From NCBI GenBank assembly GCA_041580235.1, contig JBFGEG010000003.1:4984-68983 (forward strand): a stretch of DNA of 64,000 nucleotides, written 5' to 3'. The translations under genes were made by a program, and so were the position numbers. Numbering within the stretch: position 1 is the stretch's first letter; the number at the start of each line of letters is the position of its first letter. The notes below the pieces were generated by a model that was given only the letters and a program-made list of their open reading frames with translations, was not told the origin of the DNA and ran no database searches. The DNA is from JADFOJ01 sp041580235 (GTDB lineage Bacteria; Planctomycetota; Phycisphaerae; Phycisphaerales; SM1A02). Positions 1-7,690 of this stretch are shown here, in pieces.

Positions 1-2
1 AC

Positions 3-320
3 TTCGGGGACCCGGAGAACTTCCGACCCGGCGTGGACTGGAACGACGTGATCACGAGCGTCGACCAGGTGCAGATCTCCTGGCTCCACCCGGCGTTCTT
101 TGCGATCTTCGCCCAATGGGACGTCGGGATGGACAACATCTCGATCACCACCGTCGACGCGCCCTGCGTCGGCGATTACGACGGTGACGGCGAGATCGGG
201 ATCGAGGACTTTCTGTTCGTGCTCGGCAGCTGGGGCACGCCCGCCGCCGACATCGACGGCGACGGCGACACGGGGATCGCGGAGTTTCTGAATGTCCTGG
301 GCAACTGGGGACCGTGCTAG
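3..320 (+). CDS. 3' end of a secreted protein with dockerin-like tail (partial)
   Basis: The frame is already open at the first complete codon, so the gene begins upstream of the window; 105 codons are visible. The last 60 residues hold two calcium-loop-like segments, GDYDGDGEIGIEDFL and DIDGDGDTGIAEFL, each followed by an LG-W-G turn, and the protein ends right after the second. This arrangement resembles a type I dockerin doublet. The upstream part is too short to identify a catalytic or binding domain. A secreted or surface role is inferred only from the tail, which recurs on signal-peptide-bearing proteins at 2375, 13446 and 40821. Confidence 0.75.
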   Translation, partial: FGDPENFRPGVDWNDVITSVDQVQISWLHPAFFAIFAQWDVGMDNISITTVDAPCVGDYDGDGEIGIEDFLFVLGSWGTPAADIDGDGDTGIAEFLNVLGNWGPC

Positions 321-349
321 CGGGACGCACGAACGCAGGAAGAGGCGAC

Positions 350-549
350 CGCCGCGCAGAACCCGGTTCCAGGGACGCCGGGTAATCCTGAGCGAAGCGA
401 GGGCTCAATTGTGAGGCAGGACGCCGAACAATTGACATGACTCATCCGCGGCAAGGATGCCGCGGTTGGGCGGGCAGGATGCCCGCAGCAGACTGACAAA
501 CACACATCGCGCAGGCCGCGGTTGGACCGGCAGGATGCCGACAGCAGTT
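350..549. repeat. R1 dispersed repeat, copy A
   Basis: This is an intergenic copy of a repeat also present at 4271-4405, 5284-5351, 40570-40720 and 49194-49372. It contains CGGTTCCAGGGACGCCGGG, a hairpin with arms CAATTGT/ACAATTG (406-412 and 428-434), a hairpin CCGCGGCA/TGCCGCGG (446-453 and 458-465), and two tandem copies of a GCCGCGGTTGG...GGCAGGATGCC submodule (about 458-486 and 514-547). It lies between the stop of the first gene and the convergent gene ending at 575. No open frame is supported here. Confidence 0.8.
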
Positions 550-574
550 CCGAGAACCGTCCGCAGCGCAGCCC

Positions 575-1324
575 TTACTGGCGCCGAGCTGCCAGGGCGC
601 CGCCGCCGGCCGCCGGCTCGGCGATCTCGATGAGGACCGGCCGCACGCACGCGGTGTAGCCGGCCCAGATGAACAACAGCCCGACGAACTCGGCGATGTA
701 GAGTGCCTCGACCATGCCCGCCTTGGCCATGCCGCCGCCGATGCCCGGCAGCAGCGCGCCAAAGGCGATGAGGCTGTTGCCCAGTGCCCGGTTGCCGGCA
801 CCGGTCTTCGCCGCGAAGCGAAAGGCGCTGTAGATCGCGCCGCCGACCAGGAAGAACGCCGCGTAGCCGTTGAGCAGTGGGGTCATCGCCCGCACCCACG
901 GCCACGCGAGAACGGATCCGCTGGGCTTGTGAACCTGAAGGGCCTCGACGTTGACCGGCGACAGGATGACCAGCACCGCCATCAGAAGCATGTAGGGGAC
1001 GGTCACGGCCGTCAGCAGGTGAGCCGTGCGTCGGGGCAGCAGCAGGTACACCGTCCCCTGGGCCAACGGGTAGCCGCCCAGGAGGGCACCGGCGATGTAC
1101 CAGGCCTTCGTGAGCGCGATGGTGTTGCCGGCCAGGGTGATCGTGGCCTCCAGTGCCGTCCCCAGCCCGTAGGCGAAGACACCCGCCGCCCACCACAGCA
1201 GATGCGGCCCGGAGCGCCGAACAACGTACCGGTGCACGAGGATCGCGAAGAACGCGGCCGAGAGGACCGTGGTCGCAATCGGCAGATAGTGAACGGCCTG
1301 GGCCTGCGCAACGATGTGCATCAT
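575..1324 (-). CDS. polytopic membrane protein, about seven helices, unknown function
   Basis: The 249-residue product is almost entirely hydrophobic, with roughly seven predicted membrane spans (for example around residues 13-30, 40-60, 70-85, 105-125, 145-165, 180-195, 205-225). No catalytic motif is recognised. The start codon overlaps the stop of the upstream prepilin-type gene in an ATGA, so the two are probably translationally coupled. A second ATG lies immediately after the first. The pairing with a pilin-like protein is the only functional hint; I cannot assign a family. Confidence 0.75.
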   Translation of the reverse strand: MMHIVAQAQAVHYLPIATTVLSAAFFAILVHRYVVRRSGPHLLWWAAGVFAYGLGTALEATITLAGNTIALTKAWYIAGALLGGYPLAQGTVYLLLPRRTAHLLTAVTVPYMLLMAVLVILSPVNVEALQVHKPSGSVLAWPWVRAMTPLLNGYAAFFLVGGAIYSAFRFAAKTGAGNRALGNSLIAFGALLPGIGGGMAKAGMVEALYIAEFVGLLFIWAGYTACVRPVLIEIAEPAAGGGALAARRQ

Positions 1325-2211
1325 GGCGGTGAGAACGTCCAGTCGGGCCTGGTCGCCTTGTCACACCAGTTTCGCATGTCCTGCATCTGGCCCTCGTCGT
1401 AGGCATGCGCGGAGCCGTCCAGCAGCCCGACGACCGCCCGATTGGAGTGGTGCCGCAGGGATACGTGGCCGAACTCCGCTGGGTCGGCGAGCGCGTTGAA
1501 GCTCGACGCCCACTGGCGCTCGTTGAGATAGGGAGGATTGATACGGAAGTAGCCCTCGACCGCCGTTCGGCCGTCGGGCAGATCGTGCTGCCAGCTGCGA
1601 GCCGATCCGAAGACGATGAGCCGGGCGGGGTTCCTCACCTCTGACAGTCTCGAAACGAACAGCTTGCCGAAGTACTTCTGGAACAGGTCGCTGGCGAGGC
1701 CACCGTCCTGGTAGTCGCCACCCACGAACGTCGCGTTGATACCCAGCGAAGGGTAGAGGCTCGCGAGGTAGTGGTAGTCGTCGGAGTTCGGCTGCGCTTC
1801 GAGCTCCTGCAGAACCCATCGATCGAGGTACATGCTGCGCAGGTTGTGGCCAAGGTAGCCCGCCAGCCGCCACGGGTATCGCGCGGCCAGGATGCCCAGG
1901 CCCGACAGCTCGTTGCCCGCCTCATCGAAGACGGGAAGGGTCTGCCCGCCGACGAAGTAGTACCCCGGCATCAGGGCGGCCCGGTGGTCGTAGGAGTAGG
2001 AGCCGTACGCCACCATGAGCTGGCGGGCCGCGGAGAGTTCGCGGGCCATGGCACCGGATCGCTGGACCGTGCGTATGGACACCAGGACGATGCCGAGGAT
2101 CACCGCAATGATCGCGATGACCACCAGCAGCTCGATGAGCGTGAAGCCGGAGGGCCGCGTCCGTCGGTTGTCGGCCGCGCGTTTCGTCAGCGTGAGGCGT
2201 GCTCTTCCCAT
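1321..2211 (-). CDS. prepilin-type N-terminal cleavage/methylation protein with H-X9-DG box
   Basis: A basic leader of about 20 residues is followed by GFTLIELLVVIAIIAVILG, the class III prepilin peptidase site plus hydrophobic helix; cleavage after Gly and N-methylation of Phe are expected from the family. Near the C terminus, HSNRAVVGLLDG matches the H-X9-DG box of planctomycete pseudopilin-like proteins. The start at 2211 is chosen because GAGG lies 6 nt upstream; a GTG at 2235 is an alternative. The protein is probably inner-membrane anchored and assembled into, or associated with, a type II secretion-like pseudopilus. The gene overlaps the membrane-protein gene at 575-1324. Confidence 0.9.
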   Translation of the reverse strand: MGRARLTLTKRAADNRRTRPSGFTLIELLVVIAIIAVILGIVLVSIRTVQRSGAMARELSAARQLMVAYGSYSYDHRAALMPGYYFVGGQTLPVFDEAGNELSGLGILAARYPWRLAGYLGHNLRSMYLDRWVLQELEAQPNSDDYHYLASLYPSLGINATFVGGDYQDGGLASDLFQKYFGKLFVSRLSEVRNPARLIVFGSARSWQHDLPDGRTAVEGYFRINPPYLNERQWASSFNALADPAEFGHVSLRHHSNRAVVGLLDGSAHAYDEGQMQDMRNWCDKATRPDWTFSPP

Positions 2212-2374
2212 CAAAGGCCTCAGATTCTCCACCACCTTTCAGGAGCTTACGCTAGACTAGTTGCGACCCAGTTTCAATAGTCCGGTTTTCCCATATCGGG
2301 ACCCGGACGTTTGGCCAATAATGCCTCGCGGTCGTCCCACGCCCCGGACCGCATGGTGTGTTGAAAGGGATCTC

Positions 2375-3511
2375 GTGAATCGCATCTCCCTGCCGGGCAG
2401 AATCTTGCTGTTTGGGGCGATTCTCGTCTTGGCGCGGAGCTCCGGTGCGCAGCCGATCGACGTGCACTTCTGCTGGCCGACGCTCGACCGTTGGATGTAC
2501 CCGTACAACACCGAAAACGGCTGCCAGCCGGACATTGCGGTGTTCGGGGGCCTGACCACCGACGGCGTCTTCGATCCCATGTTCGACAACCGCGACGCCC
2601 AGATGCTGATCGGTTTCAACACCTCTGTGCCCGAGCCGGCGCCGGAGCTGTGCCCGGTCTCGCTTCCTGAACCGTGCGATCCGTCCGTCACCCCCGTCGC
2701 GGCCGGTCAGGGGCCGGACAATTACTACGTGACGTGGGCGAGGGTCACGGTGACGGTCTTGAGCGACCTGACGTTCGCCTACGATCCGACCCCGGATCCG
2801 TGGCAGAGCTGGCTGCCCCCCGCAGACCCTGACTACGTGCCCGACCCGGACCCGGGTCGTCCCGTCGAGCTCTTCGGTACGGCCTTCCGCCATGGCTGGA
2901 GCGCGTCGACGTTTCCCGAAAACGGGCCATACTGCGACAACTGCAACTGCTTTCCCCCCAACATCTGCAAGATGACACGCAGCGCCTTTCCGACCGATGC
3001 CGCGACCTGTGGCGTCCGGGACATCTCCAACAACGTCGACGACCGGTTTGATGCCGTTCCGTTTGCCGTCGGTGTCAATGACACGCTGACGCCGGGCCAG
3101 CTCGTGCCGAAGGAGACCGAGCTGACGTTCGACATTCAAATCGGCGACGACTGCATTCAGGACTACCTGCAGGCCAGCCTCGACGAGGGGATGCTGGACT
3201 TCGTGATCGCATCGATCTTTCCCGCCGAGCAGCAGCAGGAAGGCACCTATCCGAAGTTCTTCTCCAAGGAGAACCTTCTGGTGGTGGCCGGCTTCGTCGA
3301 GGCGACGCGGCTCGACATGACCGTGCTTCCGGGCCCTCACGGCGACATCGACGGCGATGGGGTCGTGGGCATCGATGACTTCCTCGCCATCCTGGGGTTG
3401 TGGGGGCCCTGCGACGAGCCGTGCCCGCCCACCTGTCTCGGCGATCTCGACGGTGATTGCCAGATCGGCATCACCGACTTTCTCATCGTGATCGGTAACT
3501 GGACCCTGTAG
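2375..3511 (+). CDS. secreted protein with C-terminal dockerin-like doublet
   Basis: The GTG start at 2375 is preferred because AAAGGGA lies just upstream and the product then opens with a clean signal peptide (basic MNRISLPGR, hydrophobic core, SSGAQ cleavage region). The open frame extends to 2261, but those residues do not resemble coding sequence. The mature part (about 290 residues) is Pro/Asp/Cys rich, with a cysteine-rich stretch near residues 185-215, and matches no family I know. The last 60 residues carry two loops, GDIDGDGVVGIDDFL and GDLDGDCQIGITDFL. The product is probably extracellular. The next gene on the same strand encodes a PEP-CTERM-like protein. Confidence 0.85.
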   Translation: MNRISLPGRILLFGAILVLARSSGAQPIDVHFCWPTLDRWMYPYNTENGCQPDIAVFGGLTTDGVFDPMFDNRDAQMLIGFNTSVPEPAPELCPVSLPEPCDPSVTPVAAGQGPDNYYVTWARVTVTVLSDLTFAYDPTPDPWQSWLPPADPDYVPDPDPGRPVELFGTAFRHGWSASTFPENGPYCDNCNCFPPNICKMTRSAFPTDAATCGVRDISNNVDDRFDAVPFAVGVNDTLTPGQLVPKETELTFDIQIGDDCIQDYLQASLDEGMLDFVIASIFPAEQQQEGTYPKFFSKENLLVVAGFVEATRLDMTVLPGPHGDIDGDGVVGIDDFLAILGLWGPCDEPCPPTCLGDLDGDCQIGITDFLIVIGNWTL

Positions 3512-3565
3512 CCGCCTCGACGCGGCCCCATCACGAAGAGAGAGAGGGAAAGGAACTCTTCCAAC

Positions 3566-4246
3566 ATGCTGGGAGTGGAGAAGGGGCGTCTGCTCATGAC
3601 GCTGTCAATCGCTTTCGTCTGCGCCGGCGCCGCCGGCGCCGCGACGGTGCCGTTCACCGAAGATTTCGACTCGGGTCCCGCTGACTGGCGGGACAACCTC
3701 GGCGGGCTGCCCGCCTGGGTCCCGTCGGGGGGACGTGACGGCAGCGCGTACGTGACCGCAAGCTATCTCGTGCCTGATCAGCTTCCGACGTTCGGTGAGA
3801 TCATGTTCCGGGCCCAGGACGAGTTCGGCAGCAGCGGCAACAATTTCTTCGGCAACTGGATCGCCGATGGCGTCAAGGAGTTCAGCTACTGGGTGCGTCA
3901 CGACGCGCCGGGCCCGCTCGACGTCTTCGTCCGCCTCGCCTCGCCGGTCAACTTCCCGGGGGCCGTGGGAATCAACTTCGCACCGGTGCTGCCGGGTGTG
4001 TGGACGCAGCTGGTGGTGCCGATCTCGTCGACCAGCCCCAATATCATTCTGGAGGGCGGGACGTACGCGGACGTCTTCTCCAACATCGGCCACGTGCAGA
4101 TCGGCATTGTCAAGCCCGTTGAGTACATCGGCTTCACGATCACCGTCGACCTCGACAAGGTCTCGATCACTCCGGCGCCCGGTGGGCTGGCGCTGCTGGC
4201 GTTCGGCGCACTCGGCGTTCGCCGCCGCCGGCGAGAAAGCTCTTAG
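3566..4246 (+). CDS. secreted protein with PEP-CTERM-like sorting tail
   Basis: The product has 226 residues. An N-terminal signal peptide (hydrophobic LLMTLSIAFVCAGAAGAA) precedes a beta-rich domain opening with PFTEDFDSG, typical of extracellular carbohydrate-binding-like or jelly-roll domains. The C terminus reads PAPGGLALLAFGALG followed by five arginines, which is the tripartite layout (PEP-like motif, helix, Arg cluster) of PEP-CTERM proteins. The first motif position is A-P-G rather than P-E-P, as is common in planctomycetes. An AAGGA lies about 10 nt before the ATG. The protein is expected to be sorted at the outer surface by an exosortase encoded elsewhere. Confidence 0.85.
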   Translation: MLGVEKGRLLMTLSIAFVCAGAAGAATVPFTEDFDSGPADWRDNLGGLPAWVPSGGRDGSAYVTASYLVPDQLPTFGEIMFRAQDEFGSSGNNFFGNWIADGVKEFSYWVRHDAPGPLDVFVRLASPVNFPGAVGINFAPVLPGVWTQLVVPISSTSPNIILEGGTYADVFSNIGHVQIGIVKPVEYIGFTITVDLDKVSITPAPGGLALLAFGALGVRRRRRESS

Positions 4247-4270
4247 CCGTCAACCACGAGGGAAGCGGCC

Positions 4271-4405
4271 GCGCCGACGCAGCACCCGGTTCCAGGGACG
4301 CCGGGTCATCCCGAGCGAAGCAAGGGCTCAGTTCCGAGGCTGAGGGCCAGGCCGCGGCATGGATGCCGCGTTTGAGCCGGCAGGACGCCGAGGGCAGTAC
4401 GAGAG
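4271..4405. repeat. R1 dispersed repeat, copy B
   Basis: This copy has the same orientation as copy A and begins in the same way (gccg-gcagcacccggttcc). It contains CGGTTCCAGGGACGCCGGG and a hairpin CGCGGCAT/ATGCCGCG at 4353-4370 with a 2-nt loop. It fills the space between two convergent genes ending at 4246 and 4421. Confidence 0.8.
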
Positions 4406-4420
4406 ACACCCGCTGGGCAA

Positions 4421-5062
4421 CTACACCGACACAGGCTCGATCAGCTCGTCGCTGATGTCCGCCACGGACTGGAACATCAGCCTGGCCGAGTCGATGAGCG
4501 CGACCGCCTCCGCCTCGGAGAAGCCGACCGCGTCCATGTCCCGCTTGAAGGCGAGCCACCGCTCCTGCTGGAGGTCGCCGTGAGGGTCGAGGTACGACAG
4601 CCCCGGCCCCCGGTCGAGGCCCCACGCCTTGTGCAGAGCCCTGGCGATGAACTTCGAGCCGTTGGTGCTGCCCTCCAGCACGTAGAGCATGCCCAGAAGG
4701 GCCACCGGCGCGTCGCGGGCCGTCCGGCCGATCTCCCGCACGAGGGCGGCGGCGGCGGGCACGGCGGTCACTTCGTCGGGGTCCGCGCCGAGAAACGTGA
4801 GGTCCTGCTCGAGCTGTCCCTGACGCTCGTGGTAGTCGCGAACCACGGCCGCAAAGGCCGGGTGCCGGTCGGCGACGGTGTCGATCCTGTCCTCCAGCGC
4901 CCGGTGCACGAGATACATCTGGCCGAGAAACGCCGTGTAAAGCCCCCTCGGCAACGTGCCCTTGACCAGCTTGCGTTGAAGCTCGCGGTCCTCGGCCATC
5001 CGGTGCAGGTCGTTGGTCGCCGACTTGAGGCGACCCATGATGTGCGTGGTCGTGTTGCCCAT
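4421..5062 (-). CDS. heme oxygenase family protein
   Basis: The 213-residue product is all-helical, with two heme oxygenase hallmarks: an N-terminal NDLHRMAED segment (proximal heme-ligand His region) and LGMLYVLEGSTNGSKFI (the glycine-containing distal helix). The family cleaves heme to biliverdin, CO and Fe(II). The start at 5062 is chosen by alignment to the family start; the open frame upstream, to 5128, overlaps a small gene. The gene sits 23 nt downstream of a 35-codon membrane-peptide gene and shares its promoter and palindromic operator. This suggests iron or heme control and a role in iron recovery. A biliverdin supply for phytochrome is possible, but no phytochrome gene is visible here. 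Confidence 0.88.
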   Translation of the reverse strand: MGNTTTHIMGRLKSATNDLHRMAEDRELQRKLVKGTLPRGLYTAFLGQMYLVHRALEDRIDTVADRHPAFAAVVRDYHERQGQLEQDLTFLGADPDEVTAVPAAAALVREIGRTARDAPVALLGMLYVLEGSTNGSKFIARALHKAWGLDRGPGLSYLDPHGDLQQERWLAFKRDMDAVGFSEAEAVALIDSARLMFQSVADISDELIEPVSV

Positions 5063-5085
5063 GCGCGTGCCCCGACTCGCCCCGG

Positions 5086-5193
5086 CTACAGGCTCCAGAT
5101 CACCAGGGACAGCGCGATCCCCAGCCACACGAGCCCCTTCAGAAGGAAGAAGAGGAAGCCGGCGCCGATGACACGCTTGAGCCAGACAGACAT
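5086..5193 (-). CDS. 35-residue single-span membrane peptide upstream of heme oxygenase
   Basis: This is a short complete frame starting at ATG 5193 and stopping at TAG 5086. The peptide begins MSVWLKRVIGAGFLF, continues as an uninterrupted hydrophobic helix with one internal Lys-Gly, and ends IWSL. It is the first frame after a promoter-operator and lies 23 nt before heme oxygenase, so it is probably translated as the first gene of that transcript. GAGAT lies about 7 nt upstream as a weak ribosome site. I do not recognise the family; it is not obviously HemP or a CydX-type peptide. It could tether or assist the oxygenase at the membrane, which is inference. Confidence 0.6.
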   Translation of the reverse strand: MSVWLKRVIGAGFLFFLLKGLVWLGIALSLVIWSL

Positions 5194-5213
5194 GACAGGA
5201 TCTCGACTACAAC

Positions 5214-5228
5214 TGAGATTCAATCTCA
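5214..5228. promoter_or_regulatory. perfect 7-1-7 palindrome, Fur-box-like operator
   Basis: TGAGATTcAATCTCA is a perfect inverted repeat with a 1-nt centre. It matches the 7-1-7 Fur unit TGATAATnATTATCA at five of seven positions per arm. It lies just downstream of the predicted transcription start (about 5232) and 20 nt before the small-peptide ATG, a position suited to repression. Confidence 0.6.
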
Positions 5229-5238
5229 ACGCGTGTGG

Positions 5239-5266
5239 AGTCTAGGAAGATCACCACGGCTGTCAA
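5239..5266 (-). promoter_or_regulatory. sigma70-type promoter of the heme oxygenase unit
   Basis: On the minus strand a perfect -35 TTGACA (5261-5266) and -10 TAGACT (5239-5244) are separated by 16 nt. The predicted start near 5232 places the palindrome at about +4 to +18. It is the best consensus promoter I noticed in the window. Confidence 0.65.
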
Positions 5267-5283
5267 GGGGGGCGGCCCGGCGA

Positions 5284-5351
5284 GCGCGGCGGGGGCCAGT
5301 GCGTCCTGCCGTCGGCGTCGTGCCGGTCCAACCGCGGCATCCAGAACCGGG
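5284..5351. repeat. R1 dispersed repeat, partial copy E
   Basis: The segment matches 49209-49266 closely (gcgcggcgggggc..., cctgccgtcgg, ggtccaaccgcggcatc). It carries only the hairpin submodule of R1, not the CGGTTCCAGGG part. It lies between the heme oxygenase promoter and the gene ending at 5366. Confidence 0.65.
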
Positions 5352-5360
5352 GGCTTGGCT

Positions 5361-5382
5361 CATGGCTAGTGACGCATGGCTA
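5361..5382. repeat. R3 heptanucleotide microrepeat
   Basis: This is a heptad run of CATGGCT, AGTGACG, CATGGCT-A, with an exact CATGGCTA direct repeat at 14-nt spacing. Related heptad runs occur at 9767-9787, 23210-23230 and 40775-40788. It overlaps the 3' end of the following minus-strand gene. Confidence 0.45.
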
Positions 5383-6247
5383 CTGTCGAGCCTCTGTCGG
5401 GAGCGAACAGGGCGTCGTGCAGCGCGCGGGTGGAGGGGGCGGTGTCGCCGGAAGCAATGGCGGCGGTGACGGCCAGGCGAGCCGGCTCGTCCTGCCCGGC
5501 CAGAGAGTGGAGCACGGCAGCCATGAACAACGCGTCGGTGTCGCGGCCGGTCGCGGCCCGGCCGGCGGCGTCCTCGGCGAGCGCGTGGACTCGGCTGACG
5601 ACGCCGTGCCGGAGGGCGAGCCCGCGAAGGGCCGCCGCATCCCGGGCCGCGACGCGACGCATCGCCCACACCGCCGTATCGTTCTTGCCCAGTGTGGCCG
5701 CGGCGAGGCCGTAACCAACCTGATGCTCCACGTCGTCCATCGACCGCAGTGCCTCGACCGCAAAAGCCGTCAGGGCCGCCCGGGCATCACCGGCCGCCAG
5801 CCACACCCAGGCGCCGCTCGCGGGGGAGGGCGCTGCGCCGGGCACCGCGTCACGCTGCGCGGCCGGTGACTCGACGATCCGCACGACGGGCGGCGCCGAG
5901 GAGCGCTGGTAGTCCGGCGTCACGACCGGTGCGTACGCGGGTTCGACCACGATCACCTCGTACGGCGCGGTGTACCGGGAACCGTGATACGGCGGGGCGC
6001 AGTAGCCGTCGCCCGGACCGTGGAAGCGCCGCACACTCCGCCGGGTCCGCGGGTCGCAGAACCCGGCGTCGCCGAGGCCGTGGTGGCGTCGAATGCCGCG
6101 GCCGTAGAAGTCGGCACGGCCGTGGTACCGGCCGTGCACAGCGGCGCGGAAGCCCGGCCGGTCGCAGCGCCCGCCGCCGTCCGCCTCGCCCGGTGCCGCC
6201 AGCACCAGCAGCGCGGCGAGCCCAAGGGCCTGGCGAGCGATGGTCAT
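5366..6247 (-). CDS. exported protein with His/Tyr/Gly-rich linker and helical repeat region
   Basis: The start at 6247 has AGGAG 7 nt upstream and gives a signal peptide (MTIARQALGLAALLVLAAPGEA). The mature N-terminal third (residues about 25-100) is rich in Arg, His, Gly and Tyr with HGRYHGRADFYGRG-like stretches and is probably disordered. From about residue 150 the sequence turns into Ala-rich helices with TPR-like spacing (WLAAGDARAALTAF, AVWAMRRVAARDAAAL). The His-rich part could bind metal, but no family is recognised. The gene is monocistronic, followed by the heme oxygenase promoter region. Confidence 0.75.
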   Translation of the reverse strand: MTIARQALGLAALLVLAAPGEADGGGRCDRPGFRAAVHGRYHGRADFYGRGIRRHHGLGDAGFCDPRTRRSVRRFHGPGDGYCAPPYHGSRYTAPYEVIVVEPAYAPVVTPDYQRSSAPPVVRIVESPAAQRDAVPGAAPSPASGAWVWLAAGDARAALTAFAVEALRSMDDVEHQVGYGLAAATLGKNDTAVWAMRRVAARDAAALRGLALRHGVVSRVHALAEDAAGRAATGRDTDALFMAAVLHSLAGQDEPARLAVTAAIASGDTAPSTRALHDALFAPDRGSTVAMRH

Positions 6248-6424
6248 GGTGTGCTCCTGGAGAGTGTGTGAAGCTCGCGGGGGGGCAAGCAGCGTCGGCC
6301 ACACCGCCCGCGACCACCCCGGAGCTCACACATTAACAACGACTTTCGCCGCCCGCCTCTTGTTCCCGCGAAAACCGGATTTGCATGTCCCGGCCGCGGC
6401 GGGAGGCCGTCACCGGCGTTCTCC

Positions 6425-7666
6425 CTACGCCCAGAAGGTCGCACGGACCTCGAAGAAACCGGCCAGCAGAAAAAAGACGACGCACACCACGAGCACGACG
6501 ACGGTGGCGGGACGGTTGCGTTGCTCGCCCACCCACGCCCTGCGGCCGTTGAGCAGCAGCAGCGTCACCGCCAGCAGGGGAATGAAGGCGGCCCCCATCA
6601 CCGCGTAGTACTTCTGCACCTGCCGCAGCGGATGGGTCACGTGCACGAGGGGGATGACGGCGAGCGCCAGCAGGTACGCCCGGTAGGGCGTGCTCCCCGT
6701 GTTCAGTGCCGTCGGGTGCCCGGCGATCCGCGACCACGCGTCGGCAAAGATGGACGGTACGGCCTGCCACACCCCCAGCAGGCTGCTGAAGACCGCGGCC
6801 CACGCGCCGGCAAGAAAGACCCAGCGGGCCGCGGGCCCCAGGCCGTCGTGGAGCTGCGCGGCGAGCGCCACGATCAGATTGCTGCCTCGTGCGTCCAGGG
6901 TCATGCCGCTGGCGATGATGACCATGGCGATCCCGAACAGGGCGGTTCCGGCATAGGCCGCGGCCAGGTCGATGCGGCAGGTGCGCAGCTCGTCGACCGT
7001 CGTGCGCCCGTGCTCCCTCATCCAGTAGCCGTAGCACAGGATCGTCAGGGTGCCGCCGACGCCGCCCATCAGGGCGATCGTCCACGTGAGTCCGCCGCCG
7101 GTCGCCTCGGGGATCGAGGGCACGAGCAGGCCCCGGGCCACCGCCATCCAGTCGGGCCCGATCATGGCGGCGGTCACCACGACCGTCACGAACATGACAC
7201 CGACGCACACGGCCATGATGCGCTCGAAGAGCCGGAATCCGCCGGCCCAGGCGACCAGCACGCCGGCCGCACTGTGGACCGCGGCCAGCACGAGCCGCGT
7301 CCGATCAGGGTCGTCGCTGAACGGCAGGATGGCCTGGGCGGTCACGCCGCACGCGCTCATGAGGGCCGCGCCCACGAAGAAGCTCCAGGGCAGCAGGTAC
7401 AGGAGAAACACGACGGTAACGGCGGGGCCGAGCCTCGTGATGGCGCCGTCCAGCAGGGTCTGACCCGTCGCAAGCTGCCAGCGGGCCAGCCCCTCGGTGA
7501 GGGTGAACTTGAGCAGCGCTCCCACGGCGACCGCCCACAGGATGGCCACGCCCAGCCGGCTGCCGGCAAAACCCGCCGTGGCGAGGTCGCCCGCGCCGAC
7601 GCCGGTGGCTGCGACCAGCAGCCCCGGCCCGATCACGGCCAGCAGCGTTCGTGAGCGCGGCGCCAT
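6425..7666 (-). CDS. Nramp-fold transporter with altered metal-site motifs
   Basis: The 413-residue product has about 11 membrane spans. The first helix, GPGLLVAATGVGAGDLATAG, aligns with Nramp helix 1, but the DPGN metal motif is replaced by GAGD. The helix 6 Met-Pro-His motif appears as ALMGGVGG, keeping Met but not Pro-His. It is therefore an Nramp-superfamily protein whose substrate may differ from Mn(II)/Fe(II). The start codon is separated from the divergent start at 7691 by only 24 bp. No signal peptide is needed; helix 1 acts as the inner-membrane anchor. Confidence 0.85.
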   Translation of the reverse strand: MAPRSRTLLAVIGPGLLVAATGVGAGDLATAGFAGSRLGVAILWAVAVGALLKFTLTEGLARWQLATGQTLLDGAITRLGPAVTVVFLLYLLPWSFFVGAALMSACGVTAQAILPFSDDPDRTRLVLAAVHSAAGVLVAWAGGFRLFERIMAVCVGVMFVTVVVTAAMIGPDWMAVARGLLVPSIPEATGGGLTWTIALMGGVGGTLTILCYGYWMREHGRTTVDELRTCRIDLAAAYAGTALFGIAMVIIASGMTLDARGSNLIVALAAQLHDGLGPAARWVFLAGAWAAVFSSLLGVWQAVPSIFADAWSRIAGHPTALNTGSTPYRAYLLALAVIPLVHVTHPLRQVQKYYAVMGAAFIPLLAVTLLLLNGRRAWVGEQRNRPATVVVLVVCVVFFLLAGFFEVRATFWA

Positions 7667-7677
7667 CCTCGGTTCGC

Positions 7678-7683
7678 TACCTT
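7678..7683 (+). promoter_or_regulatory. -10-like TACCTT, 7 nt before the ATG at 7691
   Basis: TACCTT lies 7 nt before the start codon and no Shine-Dalgarno sequence is present, so the transcript would begin at or near the ATG. No clear -35 is seen. Confidence 0.35.
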
Positions 7684-7690
7684 ACGTGAC

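Noticed and set aside
2252..3340. A 362-codon minus-strand frame opposite the secreted dockerin-like gene
   Set aside because: The plus strand has a signal peptide, a ribosome site and dockerin loops; the minus product has none of these.
5369..5869. Plus-strand frames across 5.3-6.3 kb
   Set aside because: They are Arg/Pro-rich shadows of the minus-strand exported-protein gene, which has a signal peptide and AGGAG.
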